Of a stretch of DNA of 64,000 bases, positions 1-12,000 are shown piece after piece. The notes beneath the pieces are model-generated. The model saw only the letters and a program-made list of their open reading frames with translations, was not told the DNA's origin and searched no databases. Positions within the stretch are counted from its first letter, which is position 1, and every line of letters starts with the position of its first letter. A program made the position numbers and the translations under genes. The stretch covers positions 46,281,682 through 46,345,681 of the forward strand of contig OX344749.2 of NCBI GenBank assembly GCA_947034885.2, in the 5' to 3' direction. This DNA is from Thuidium tamariscinum (Eukaryota; Streptophyta; Bryopsida; Hypnales; Thuidiaceae).

Positions 1-240
1 GCCACTCCCGTAAAACTCAAATCGTCAAAAGGGCAACAATCACAACAAGGAGTCTTCACGAAGAAAAGTTATGATCTAGCACCTAGGCTTTCATTTTGCA
101 TTACAACCTACAATAAGCGCCAACGAATGGCAGTGAATTTGGAGGGACTGCCACTTCATAGCCCTAGTTGAGATATTGCATTGCCCAAAACAACCCCACT
201 GCCACCCCATAATGCCAAAATCTTCCGACAACAGCAACAA
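1..240. other. Left edge, no feature identified
   Basis: No exon of the GST C-terminal domain could be recognised on the minus strand here. The stretch probably belongs to the same intron as the 80-bp repeats. Nothing else stands out. Confidence 0.4.
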
Positions 241-556
241 TTGCAACAAGAAGCAGGCTTCACGCTAAAAACTTACGAAGAGACCTAAACACTTCAGGGT
301 TTTGGGGTTTAAGGTTACAATTGCGACAAGGACGAGGCTTCACATTGAAAACTTACGAAGAGACCTAAACACTTCAGGGTTTTGGGGTTTAAGGTTACAA
401 TTACGACAAGGAGGAGGCTTCACATTGAAAACTTACGAAGAGTCCTTAATAGTTTAGGGTTTCGGGGTTTAAGGTTACAACTGCGACAAGGACGAGGCTT
501 CACATTGAAAACTTACGAACAGACGTTCACAGTTTCGGGTTTCAGGTTCACGTTGA
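241..556. repeat. 80-bp tandem repeat (4 copies) in GST intron 2
   Basis: Four head-to-tail units of exactly 80 bp start at 241, 321, 401 and 481; the last fades out near 556. Each carries GGCTTCACATTGAAAACTTA followed by a TTTGGGGTTTAAGGTTACAA segment. Unit 3 includes AGTTTAGGGTTT, a telo-box-like string. The array starts a few bases inside the intron that follows GST exon 2, so it is intronic on the minus strand. Confidence 0.92.
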
Positions 557-565
557 TGATCTCAC

Positions 566-2228
566 CTTGTCTCCCAGAAAGTACGGCCCCCCAAACTCTC
601 CCAACGCCTCGTCCACCAGCCTCATCCTCTCCTCAAACGTTCCCCCGTCCGGCCACTTGCTCCTCAACCGATTCAACCACGCCCCCACCAACCTTCTCTC
701 CAACCTCAGCAACCCCTGCACCGCATCCCTTTCTTCCCCTCCCGACGGCAACAACGGATTATTCTCAGGAAACCGATCCTCGATCAAGAACATGATGTCC
801 AGGCTCTCCGTGTAAACCTTCCCGTCCAGCTGCACCACGGGGAGCAACCCCGAGGGCACCATCTTGGTAAACCACGCGGGCTTCTCCCCGTAGCAGCGCA
901 TGTTGATCTTGGAAACCTCGTAGGGAATCTGCTTCTCCTCGAGTTGGAGCCACACGCGCTCGCAGTAAGGGCACCAGCTGGAGTTGTCTCTGTGGGGAAG
1001 CAGAGGGAAAGGAAGGTCAGCAGGGGGGAATTTGGTTTGGTACCAAAAAAACAGATTCCCTTCGTCCAGAAATAAATGTCCGCAGTTTTGTTGAAAACAT
1101 CTGATATCAATTTCATCGATCATAATTCAGAAGGGCTTCAAATTCTATATCACCATAATCAATAAAGAACACTGCATCTGTTCATGGCAACCCAAATAAA
1201 ATGGGACTCAAGAAAGTCTCCACGTATCCTACTCAAAACAACCTTAAAAACATGACGATCCAAAGGGCACACTTACTTCTGTACGGAGGTAGTAATTTCA
1301 ACAAAGGTTGTTTGATTTACTACGTCTCGCTAGACTTCAACCAATTTCCACAGTGGCTGTTAGGTTTGATACAAATCTGAGCCGATGTCAACCGATTTCG
1401 ACAGAAGGTCTTTGATCTGCTACATATTGCCAGATTTCAACTATTTTCGACAGGCTTCAGCCAATTTCGACAGAGATCCTTTGTTTTGCTCCATGTCGCT
1501 AGATTTCAACTATTTTCGACAGACTGCACCCAGTGTCGACAGAGGTCCTTTGATTTGGGGTCCACATTTCCAGATTAGAACCAATTTCGACAGAGGTTTT
1601 TGGATTTGGTATATATCGCCAGCTTTCGACGAATTTGGACAAAGGTTCTTTGTTTTACTGAAGAGCGCCAGATTCGACGAATTTTTTGGGCCGAACTACA
1701 AACGTATTGGAAATTGAAGCAGGGAAAAGCGAATAATTGGTGAATTTGGCGTTACTTGCCAGAAACAGTAATGCAGCTACCTAAAATGGCACAACCATTC
1801 TGCAAAAATCGCCGAAATTGGTAGCCTCTCGGAGCAAAAAGTCTAAAAAAGTGAGAGAAAACACCCTGCCTGTAGAACACGAGCGCCGGCTCCTGACCTT
1901 CTTGGAACACCCTCGTCTTCGCATTCGGAAGTCGTGACTCCAACGCATCGTCCTTCGCAAGCATTCCCGCAAGCGCTTCCCACGACTGCAAGCTCTTCTT
2001 CCCGGCACTCGCATCCACGGGTGTCGCCATAGCTCGTATGATAGCTCCTCTCTCACCTCCTGAAACGCCTCCTTTACGAGAATCCCACCCTCTAGAACCT
2101 TTAACAGCCGAATTGAAACTACAAAACTCAAGCTGACTCCTATTCCAAGCCAATTGGAATTCAATTCGAGCGGTGCAGCGCAGAAGGGAGTCCACAGATG
2201 ACAGCATCCTCAAACTTGACACCCTCAC
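566..2228 (-). CDS. Plastid-targeted glutathione S-transferase, CPYC type, iota-like (5' part, runs off the left edge)
   Basis: Exon 1 is 2228-1870 and exon 2 is 989-566; together they give 261 residues in frame, and further exons should lie left of base 1. Residues 1-66 are rich in Arg and Ser and end in AIIRA before a second Met, like a chloroplast transit peptide, so I chose the upstream ATG; starting at 2030 would give a cytosolic form. The thioredoxin-fold domain starts near residue 115 (LVFYRDNSSW). It has the active-site motif CPYC at 126-129, then CERVWLQLEEK, the cis-Pro loop VPSGLLP, and TESLDI, which binds the glutathione gamma-glutamyl group. The helical C-terminal domain begins at LPSGGEERDA and is cut at YFLGDK by a clear donor (AAG|GTGAGA). 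A Cys active site suggests thiol transfer or dehydroascorbate-type reduction rather than conjugation. The iota assignment rests on the CPYC context and the Cys-Tyr-Gly-Glu-Lys region and is moderate. Intron 1 appears to use a GC donor. Confidence 0.82.
1325..1690. repeat. Degenerate 50-69 bp minisatellite in GST intron 1
   Basis: The string CGACAGAGGT followed by a TTTGATTT-like run recurs near 1402, 1469, 1538, 1588 and 1638, giving spacings of 67, 69, 50 and 50 bp. The longer units carry an extra piece of about 19 bp. The array lies entirely in GST intron 1 (990-1869). It keeps one plus-strand frame open for 110 codons, which I treat as a by-product of the repeat. Confidence 0.8.
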
Positions 2229-2796
2229 AGCACTCGTCTCCTACTCTTCAATGTCGAGAGATCAATTCTCCGAGACGCAGGACTCACATTGAAATGACAA
2301 TTTGCGGAGCTTCGGTTTGAATTGCCATAACTTAGCACCCAGGCAGTCGACGTAGCTTGCGCTGCACCACGCATTTCCATGTCGAAAGAGACGAAAATGA
2401 AGCTCCAGCCCGGCACCTTCACTGTTGCTGATACCCGGCGAGAACAAATCAACAATGCTGCAGGGCAACTAGAGCCACAAATTTGCAGTGTAAAAAAAGA
2501 AAAACGGACGAGGCCTCGGACTTCGCGCTGAAGAAGACAAACCCCTAACGACTTTTTCAAAAGCCCGGTCGCCTGACTGAAACCCTAAAGAGGCTCCCGG
2601 CTTTCTATTGGAGGCCCTGACGTGGAAGAGATAAGAGATGGGGCAGTGATGATGTTGTCGGAACCAGAGAAATTGGGGTTGAATGTTTTTTGGCGTGGCG
2701 ACGGCGGAGAAGCTGGAAGGGCAAGGGCTTGGGCTTGGGTAGGGGCGTGAGAAAAGGAGCTTCTCGTGCTTCCGACATGGATACGACTGAGTAGTT
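2229..2796. promoter_or_regulatory. Presumed divergent promoter region
   Basis: About 570 bp separate the upstream ATG of the GST (minus strand) from the first ATG of the unidentified plus-strand gene. The stretch is less AT-rich than the intergenic background, as expected for 5' leaders. No TATA box or other defined element is clear enough to call. Several open frames here look accidental. Confidence 0.35.
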
Positions 2797-5700
2797 GCCA
2801 TGGCGAGGAAGACGAGGAAGCTCTTCCTGATCGCCGTCTCTCTCTCTCTCTCTCTACTGACTTACTTTACCTTTGGACGTGAGCGATTGATTGATTGATG
2901 CGGGTAAGGTTCTGTGCACAACAATGAGTGACGATGACGATGATGAAGGCGAGGAAGACGAGGACGGCGGGGACGACGAGGACAACAAGGACGAGGACGG
3001 CGATGAAGGCGATAGCGATGGCGAAGCTCACTCCAAATCTGAATGTGAGCAAAAGCTATGGCGGGCGAGCGGTGAGGGTGACGATGAGTGTGAAGCGAGG
3101 CGAGATCGAGGCTTGGGTGGAGAAGGTGATCAATCTGCTCTTGGCTTTCGGTTGCTTAGTTGTTCGTGTCTGTTTCAATTGGAACTCCTTCTCCTCCTTC
3201 TTCTTCTATATCGTGAACTGCTATTGCTCTTTTTGTGCTTCTGAGGCGTGTAATGGTATCGTTGTTCGTGCTGTTGTTCGAAATCGTGTGAAGTAATTGA
3301 CCTTCGTCCACTTTGTTCCTTTCTCCTCTTAAGTCGTGTGCTCTAGTATTGGTCTTCGTCTTTTTAAATCGTTTAACGGCATTGCTCTGTTCTTGTTCTT
3401 GCACTTCTAAATCGTGTAATGGTAGTGGTACTGTTGTTACTGTTCTTCCAAACGTGTAATAGTCTTGGTCTTCTTCTTTTTCTTTTATTCGTGTAATGGT
3501 GTTGCCCTTTTTCTTTTAAGTCGTGTACTAGGATTGGTCTTCTTCTCCTTTTACTAGATCGTGTAATGGTATTGTTCTTCTTCTGCTACTAAATCGTTTA
3601 CTGGTATTGCACTGTTGTTCTTCTTATTCGGTTCTGTTATTGGTGTTCTTCTTCTTCTTCTCGTTTTGCACTGATAGCGGTCTTTTTCTTCTTTTCTTCT
3701 AAATCGAGTATTGGTTTCGAAATGGCAGAGGAAAAGGATCAATGATATCAGGGTGCGGGGGAAGCGACTCAGAGGAGGTGGCGCGGACGTGACGATGCTC
3801 TCTCAACCGCGTCGCCCTCGTCTTGGGATTGTTAGTTGTTTAACGCAGGTCTCTTCATTGCTCTGATTGCTCTTTAGGGTTAGTTTGCAGGATCAATTAC
3901 AGTCTGTCTTGTCTTTTCTATCTCGGCTCTGCGCTCTTCTGTGTTCTTGTGAGTGTTTACGAATGCTTAGCTGCCTGTTAGAGCTCATCAGTACTAGCTG
4001 TTTCTGTTTTGATCAAATCCAGTGCGTCAGACCTCGTGTAAGGAACGGCAAACGTTTGGATGCTTTCAGTGGACTTTTGTTTCAATCATTGGAAGTGTTT
4101 ACGCCTTTTTTGTTGGGATCCTCGAAAGTGTATCCACTTGTTGCCTCTACACCGATAGGGGAAGTCCTTGCATTGTCGAAAGCTACATTACAGTGAACAT
4201 GAGGAAGTTTGGGTAGCTCGTGACTCAAACGGCGAGCCAAAGCTAGTGTGTGCGAAAGCCTTTCACAGTGTAACTGTTTTTTGAATCATTACAAGTATAT
4301 ACAGACTTCGTTTGGATCACTGGAAGTGTATGTTCTAGGCAAATCCGGGTTGAATTGCTAAATTTTGGACCATCTTTCGGATTACAGGGACTAACATTTG
4401 TATACTTTGCAATGTATGTGGCAGGAATCTAGTTGTTTTCGAAGACTAGTACACAAGAGTCAGTTGGAAACGGGAGTTCCTGGTGCAAGTGGAGTGCAAC
4501 AACTTTTTGAGGCGTACAGCACAATGGGGAGAGCTTTCGCTGGAGGGCCCCCAAAGTTGGATGAACCTTTTGTAGGAGAAGGAGTTTCGGAACTCCAGTT
4601 GCGGCTTTTGAACGACATGGAGATGTTGATTGCATCCCCAAATCGGCTTTGCGTGGACATGGGCTGTGTCATCGCGTCAGGGGCAGTTGCTCCTGCGGAG
4701 CTATGCCAAGACGTGAAGAAATATTATTTTGGGGAGGGTTTTCAACGGTGGGAATGTTTTCTATGGTCACCTGTATATACTTGGTGACGGTATGGAATAT
4801 GCAGGTTCAGGGAATTATGGGCGCTTCCCTGTTTCTGCATCTTGTTCGTTTCCACCGAGGAATTGATCACTTTTGCCGCATACAGGTACACAAAACTCTT
4901 CATCCTCCTCATTTTCGCTGATCTGTCATAGTCTGGTTATGTACGGGAGTTTCAAAATGGTAATTCCTTTTTGCTTGTAGGAAGCTCTTACTACTCTTAA
5001 TGTTTCGTTTTTTCTTTGAAGAATATGCTTTGCACTGCTCGTTACTGTTTCAAATGGGTCATTGCTCGCAAGTCAGATATTACTCTCTCTGTCGCTTTAT
5101 GCAATATAACCAATACTAGTAGTGCAACGACTGCAACATTTGCGACAACACCACGTTGCATAAGAAAACTGTAGTATTCTCTTTAGTTTGCTAGAATCGG
5201 ATTTTAAACTCAAATAGACTTCCAAATTTTGGATGAAAATTTGGAAGGATGAAAACGTGACCATCCACTGGAATGATAGCATTTCGTGACATTATGCACT
5301 TAATGTAATAGATGTACAGTGTGCTTGTATTGGGAGATCACTCAGTAGAGACCACTTCGATACTTCGAGACAAACTCTCTGGAGATCAAAACTACAGTTT
5401 TCTTGTGCATGAAATTCTTATGCAATCATTTGAAATGAGGTTTTAGAGTAGTGTTGAAGGGATAATAGACAGCCGCATTCCCATTCAAAGATGGCCGTAG
5501 ACTCTCATGATTTCTTTCACCCAAGACTGCAACCCAAATGTTGATTGGAAGTAATGAGTTGCTGTTTTGAGCAGGGTTCAGTCAATACGAGATATATGGA
5601 GTAGTTTTTAACTGTTTTCTTTTTATCACATTATCTGTTTTCCTCTCCCATGAAATTCGAATGGGTTTGTGCCTGACATTGCATTATTCAGCAATAGAGC

Positions 5701-6080
5701 TAGGGCGGCATTTGATTCCATGCGGAACACATAATCACAATTGTCCTATATTTCAGCACAACTCAGATTAAAATATGGTCCAGCGCAATCCTTCCTCTTT
5801 TCTTTGATTTCTTCTCAGTTGGATTGACTTGCCAATGCCAATATCTTTTTGTTTGTGAATTGCTTGTTGAATTTTCAGCACCGGACATGAACGGAATTTT
5901 TTGCCTTTCTGGAAAGTACTGTGAGTTCTAGAACTGTTGAATAATGTCCCGTGCTTCATTGTCGTTGCAGGGTCATGTGCCAGGCGCAATCTTCTCAGTG
6001 ACAACCACAGCTCTTCCGGTTGCTCGAAGAAGGCAAGGGGACACCACTGCAAATAGTGGAGTGAGTGTCTCAAACTAGTT
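2797..6080 (+). CDS. Unidentified spliced gene (gene model incomplete)
   Basis: I do not recognise this protein. Evidence for a gene is piecemeal. (a) An ATG at 2797 opens a basic then hydrophobic stretch (MARKTRKLFLIAV), like a signal anchor. (b) A frame from about 3021 (MAKLTPNLNV) runs to a donor AAG|GTGATC near 3127. (c) An acceptor at 4430 (GTGGCAG) opens a coding-looking exon to 4751 with the strings FAGGPPKLDEPFVGEG and LRLLNDMEMLIASPN. (d) A short exon after ATATGCAG at 4804 gives FRELWALPCFCILFVSTEE in matching phase and ends at a donor near 4887. (e) A terminal exon after GTTGCAG near 5971 reads GHVPGAIFSVTTTALPVARR and ends in TAG at 6078. Phases agree between b and c and between c and d; joins to a and e are unresolved. 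The hydrophobic segment in d suggests a membrane protein. Further exons may lie at 4980-5120. Confidence 0.35.
3235..3720. repeat. Irregular 35-45 bp minisatellite, TCGTGTAATGGTATTG type
   Basis: A core resembling TAAATCGTGTAATGGTATTG followed by pyrimidine-rich TTCTTCTTC recurs about a dozen times (for example 3247, 3334, 3369, 3413, 3489, 3521, 3559, 3594 and 3704). Spacing is uneven. It lies between candidate exons of the plus-strand gene, so it is probably intronic. It is unrelated to the two minisatellites in the neighbouring GST gene. Confidence 0.75.
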
Positions 6081-6089
6081 AGGAACACG

Positions 6090-9000
6090 GTTTCATGTTT
6101 TACAGCATACTAGCCAAATATTGAAGTGAGGGTTCGACTGCGGAGAATTCACTCATCCAGGTATACGCTTATCAGTTCTGTTGATCGCACTTGCCTTGTG
6201 AAAGACATCTTGAAACTGGTGCTAAGGTACTCAAACACGAGTGGCTTAATATTATGCCTACTCAACTTTGATAATCATAGATTTTAGGGCTCCTAATATT
6301 CTAGCAAATTTCATGTTTCAAATGTAGTAGACTTATTGACATCATTGCACTTACTTTTTGATCTAGCTAGCTTTTGTTTGAAGATCTTACAAGAACTCTT
6401 CCTTCAACAAATACACTTTCATTTCAGCAACTCATGTATTGGATTTCATGTTGCACGCTACTTTCTGTAGCATTCTTCCCATTTGCTTATGCTCTGCCGT
6501 GACGATGCTCTGGGTTTTCTCGTATGAGAAACATGCAACATAGTGTAGAAGCACCTAAGAAATGGCAATTGAACTGTGATCTTGAATGATTTGGAATTGG
6601 AAACTCTTGCAATGAAGTTAGATGCTTCTACACATTTATGTGTAATTTTCTTTACACATTAGTTGAGATGGACTTGCCATCGGGAGTAAGGGAGCTACAT
6701 GTGGAGCATGTGCACATGTATAAAGTACACGTATTGATTTGTTTCTTTATGTTTTAGTTCATTTTTTTCTCAGAGTCATAGTGAGTGTAATATGTTAATA
6801 AACAACAGAACTGTTTTGTGCTGTTGAGATTAGTGATAGATATAAATATGTTGAGGAAAGGAGTTAACCCTTTTGGGCCGAGGCTGTCTGTCTTGGTTGA
6901 TTTAATTCAAATTTTGGCAATAATTCAAAACCAATGGTCCACCTGTAAGTGAGATTTGAATGAAATAGAAGGGCATGGAAATTGTGTCTTTGATGATCTT
7001 GTGTACAGTGATTTTGGATGAATGTTGATTCCACAGGGACGGAGTGAATTTGAGTGAGTCTGGAGGGAATCTGAATCTGAATTTCACAGAAAGTTCCATT
7101 TGTCCATAGATTCATGGGACCCCACTTCTGATGATTAATATGATTAGTTCACATTCCTTTTTTGTTACCAAATTGGAACAAAGTTCAGTTTATTTGATTT
7201 TGTATAGTGTAGCCTAGCTACAACTTAAAATACAAGTGATTAAAAAAAAAAAGGCACCTTTGACCTTAAGGTAGGAGCATCCAAAACCATCAAAATAAGC
7301 AATTCAGCACAGTGGAGGCACTTTTTACAATAAAATAAGATTTCTGGAGTATAAATGAGTGAAAAACATGAATATTCGAATAAAAAGAAAGAATTTTTGG
7401 ATGTTGCATGTAATTTCTGTGATATTTCGAAGTGCTCGATGCCTAGACCAATGAAAGTCAATGTCACATAGGTGCACTCAAATCTGAACTTTGCAAAAAT
7501 CAGCAGTCAACAAATTAGAGTTAAGCATTTGGAAGACACATTGAGCAAAGTCTACGGACACAATTAGGTAGTCTATGGTATAGGAATTAAAATATGTGTA
7601 GGAATGGGTGTTTCTACCTTAAACGGTTAAGTATTGCAATTGGAATGTCTTGAAAAGCTTTGCTATTCTAAATGATTAGAAATAGTATGTTTTTCAACTA
7701 TTAGACATTTAATGGATTAATTGTAATGTCAAAGTGATCAATGAGTGGTCTTTTGAAGCAATTGTAATGTTTATTAAAGACATTCCAATTTGGTTGGTTA
7801 ACTTCTTTAATCTTTTTATTTTGAGCAATTACTAGGTTTAGGGTGTTTGTTGGTCTATCCTTATTTTTTAGTTGAATGGTCAAATGGAAATTGGTGTAAA
7901 TAGAAAATTTGATTTTATATTCTACTTTGTATTCTATTGTGATAACCTCAAATATTGTAAGAGATAAAAATTCTAGAATTTCAATTTTCACAATGAAATG
8001 ATTCCTTTTACTAGATTTGTCTTGGTATCTTGGGTTTAAGAATATTTCAATTGCTTTATAATGTTTACTTCTAATTTTACTATGTTTAAATTAAAAAGAC
8101 ACTATACAACAATATCTTCTATTTATTACAATTTCTACAAGAATTTTTCTTAAAATGAATATATATTTGATATTTTCAGTGTAAACTACGAAAAATTCAA
8201 CTTTTGTAGGAGCTATAATTTGTTTCATGGAAGAATGATGAACAATTCAAATTTATTCTTTAAGAAAAAATAATTTTATGAGATTTGACTAGTAACAAAA
8301 AATTTCTAAGTAAACTTTTGGAAGCATCTAACTTCAATTTACAATTGGTTGTCTTCACTCCTAAGTATTCTAATATGTACTTTGTAGACAATAAATACAC
8401 TAAAAATAGTACAACTCATATAATAGACAATTTTCATTTGTCAATTTTTGGGCATGGATTAAAAGATTGAAGTTCTAAGCTTCTTTGATGGAAAGTAGTG
8501 CTCCTAAAGGTTTATATGTAATTTCATAGAATGGTAAAGATGATGTATATTAAAACTGGTTGAAATTCTTATGTGCCCACTAAGGTTAGGGCAATGAATT
8601 ATTTATGCTTGATGATTTTCTAAAACAAAATAATTTAGATCTTCACATCATCAATGGATGATGGTTTATCACTAAAGTTATTGGCCTATTGTTTCTAAGT
8701 TAAATAGGGATTATATCTAAAATATGGTTTTGAATATAAAAAAACGTTAGTGATGCAATGGATTTGAATATTGTATTGTAATATTAAGAAGAGGTGACTC
8801 CAAAGATTCTATAAAAATGAACATCTTTTAGAATGTGCTCTAGAAATACATATACATATGATTGATTGACAAAAAGAAGAAAGATGCATCTATACATAGT
8901 GACTTCAATTGTGCACCAATTATGGTAAGAATGCTAAAACGAGTCCAATTTTATTACTAGTCTACACCTATGTAAGTCTTGTATTTGTTATTGCTTTTAG

Positions 9001-12000
9001 ATTTTTTAATACTAGTAGCCTTTCAATGGTTGAAAATTGATCACTTCTCTCACGTCAAAAAATATCCCAAATGCACTATGTATTCATTGTATAGAAGTCA
9101 AATAGTCCTTGGATATAAAGTATTTGTTCTTACTTAGGCATAGAAAGGGATAATTGTGATTTCCTCAACATTTGATTCAATAATGGAATGATGAGTGAAA
9201 ATGGTATCATTTCAACCATTTCAATCCTTTTCCCCTTTTAGTGCCTTAGTCAATCATCATGGATGTAGCTATCCTGTTATTTCCCAACTGCTCCCAATTA
9301 TTGTAGTGACTTGTGTATTAGGTAGTCATTAGGCATAACATTGCTTACAAGACAAAGCTCCTAAGGCCACTATATTGTATCCATCCTCTAATTCAAAAAA
9401 TATACTAGCCATGTTACAAATCATATCATTTTAAATTACATAAAGAAATGAATGCCAATAAATCAAGAGTGGAACCATTTCACCAATACAACATTTTTTT
9501 AACCCTTAAAAACACATGGGGCCATATTTTGATCTCTATCCTTCATTGATAATATACCTAAACCTATTTTTGTGAATTTAAATCTCTCTTATAATTTGAC
9601 AAGTTGCATTTCCATAGCCAAATTGATTTGGACAAAAACTCCATCTCTTGAGATTTTCCAAACTAAGCACATCCTCAATTTAGTTTGCTTGCTATGGTTT
9701 GCCTTAGAACAATTTAACCAATGAAAAATCATTCCAAGAAAAAATATTCTATGTATAGTATAAGTACATTGTCGCATTGTAAATGGCCACACTATATAAA
9801 AAATACATATTTATATATTATTTAGTGAATTTTGATTATAATAATACAAAAAGAAAGATGACATCATTTGAAGTGATTTTGCAGTGACGTCTTCTTGTTG
9901 GCGTGTATTGCTAACTATCAAGAGAGGTACATTGTCTTTGAGCCTATTCTTTTGGTGTAATCTCTTGAGCTTTGTAGTCTTATTTCGATTACTTAGTATT
10001 ATTATGTCAAATTAGAGGGGAGGGTTTGGAGTTTTTTTAAGATGAGGAATCTCAACTGGAGCCTGGATTTGAGTTTTCATTGTCACAATTATCAAATCAA
10101 TGGCTTCTACCACAAAATCTTCTATCATTTCATGACTATCCACAAGAAAAAGTTAGGTCTTCTTGACTGTCAAAACAATCTCACGTGGAGTAGCAATAGC
10201 ATGGCAATCTTCAATACGATGCTTGAATGTTGGTGATTTTGTTGCAAGTTGGGTTTGTTAAAGATGACACTCTTAAAGTGAAGGTTGAAAAGATAACTAA
10301 TATTGTTGTATGGTCAAGCCCATCAAAGGGAGTAATAGCCATCAACGATGGTTAGAAGGGTTGGTCAATCCTTTGGCTAGGGCGGATTGTGCAAATTACA
10401 TTCATTTGCAACAACTATTAGATGTATCTTCAAATTTTTGCAAATGGAATGATGTTCATCATAAAACTCTGTTTATTTACCTCTAATAGTTGATTATTAA
10501 GGCTTCAATTGATTAGATATTTGGTAATGTTTTCAAATTTTATTTTGATATGTAGGAAATTAGAAGAAAAAGGAATGAAGTTAGTTTGCCCTTTCATGAT
10601 CTAAAGAATTTTTTAGCTAAAATGAAGGGGTAGGTAAAATTTTGGAAGGGCCAAAGAGATTATCTGATCAAAATTAAAATGCCCATGTGGCTTAGGCAAA
10701 TGTGGCCTTTAAGGTTGGATGAGGCATCAAAGTCCTCTCCCTCCACCTTCATAATTTATTTAGTTTGCTGTATTTTTGGAGTTGGATAGGAACTTATGAG
10801 TATTTTGGTTTTCAATAAAATTTAAGAAAATGTTCTACTTATTTTTGCAATTGTAATAAGACTTCATTCATTCTATTTGGAGCTTGGATGAAAAAAGTGA
10901 TGAGTGTTCAAATGAGAGAGGCTTAGTTGTCAATTTAGTTTAAAGATTGAAGCTTTGAGGGCTTGTAGAAATTTGGCTAGGATGTTTTTGATTTTGAAAT
11001 TTGTATATGTTATGAGTAAGTTAATTAGCTTTCTATGAAGCTATAGTACACTTAGTTTGAAGTATGTATGAGAAATTTATGAGTTTGAATAAGAGAGTGT
11101 AAAGTTGAAATCAAACGCAAGGCTTTGAAGATGATGTAATTTTGATAAAGCATTGGAAGTGAAGTTTTATCATTTGAAGTTGAGATTTTGATTCAATATG
11201 TATTCCAAAGTTATATTTCTAAGAAAATATGGCACAAAGTGTTTGGAACTATCAAGAGGATGAAATGTTCTCTAAAGTGGAGTGTATACTATTGCCTTTT
11301 GAACTTGAGCATCTAAACTTCATCAAGCTATTGAAAATGTTTAGTGTCTCTTTTGCCTTGCAATTTGTACTATTTTTTTAGCTTTCCAGAAATTTGAAGC
11401 ACACTTGATTTGGAGTTTTTGGGCAACTTTGGCACTTATTTAAAATTAGAGTACATTTTCAAGAGGATTTTCAAGGATTCAAAGGTTTGTATATGGCCTA
11501 TACAATTTGCTATACAGTTTCTATTGTATTTGTATTAGATATAGATGAATATATATAAATATATATAAATATATATAAATATATATACATATATGTGTGT
11601 GCACGTGAGTATGTGTGTGTATTTTATACATGTATTGATATATCATTTTACATTATATTTGTAAATGGTATATTCAAGTATGTATAAACTCACCCTATAT
11701 GTACCTTATACAAACAACACATGACATTTATACACTTGGTATGAAATGGCTTTGTATTTGTATATGAAATCTTATTTGTTTTGTGATTTATGAGGATTTA
11801 CATTCCAATTTACGTATTCATCTCATTTTGAAGTGAGATATATATTACTTCTTGTACCTCCAAATCCTAGACTATATCTAGCTTTAGCCCAAAACTCAAT
11901 GTTTTTCTAAGGCAAAGACTTTTCAACGTGACAACGTAAAGGTTGGTTGGTTGGAGCAAGTAGTTCACAAAGTTGGTCAATTTAATTTCTTGTTTTCTTA

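Noticed and set aside
784..1116. Alternative-frame minus-strand protein overlapping the GST
   Set aside because: It is a shadow of the real GST exon, whose frame carries the CPYC and other family motifs.
990..1123. Start of the GST at an ATG at 1123
   Set aside because: That extension reads intron; the acceptor CCCCACAG at 990 and the LVFYR end of exon 1 explain the N-terminal part.
1385..1717. 110-codon plus-strand open frame
   Set aside because: It coincides with the 50-69 bp minisatellite in GST intron 1; the repeated residues follow the DNA repeat, not a protein family.
10280..10400. Possible RNase H remnant (V-W-S-S-P-S-K-G-V-I-A-I-N-D-G)
   Set aside because: The string recalls the retrotransposon RNase H start, but a stop follows at once and no other motif supports it.
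11545..11625. (ATATATAAAT)n and TG run as a possible origin or promoter
   Set aside because: Simple low-complexity sequence with no accompanying gene.
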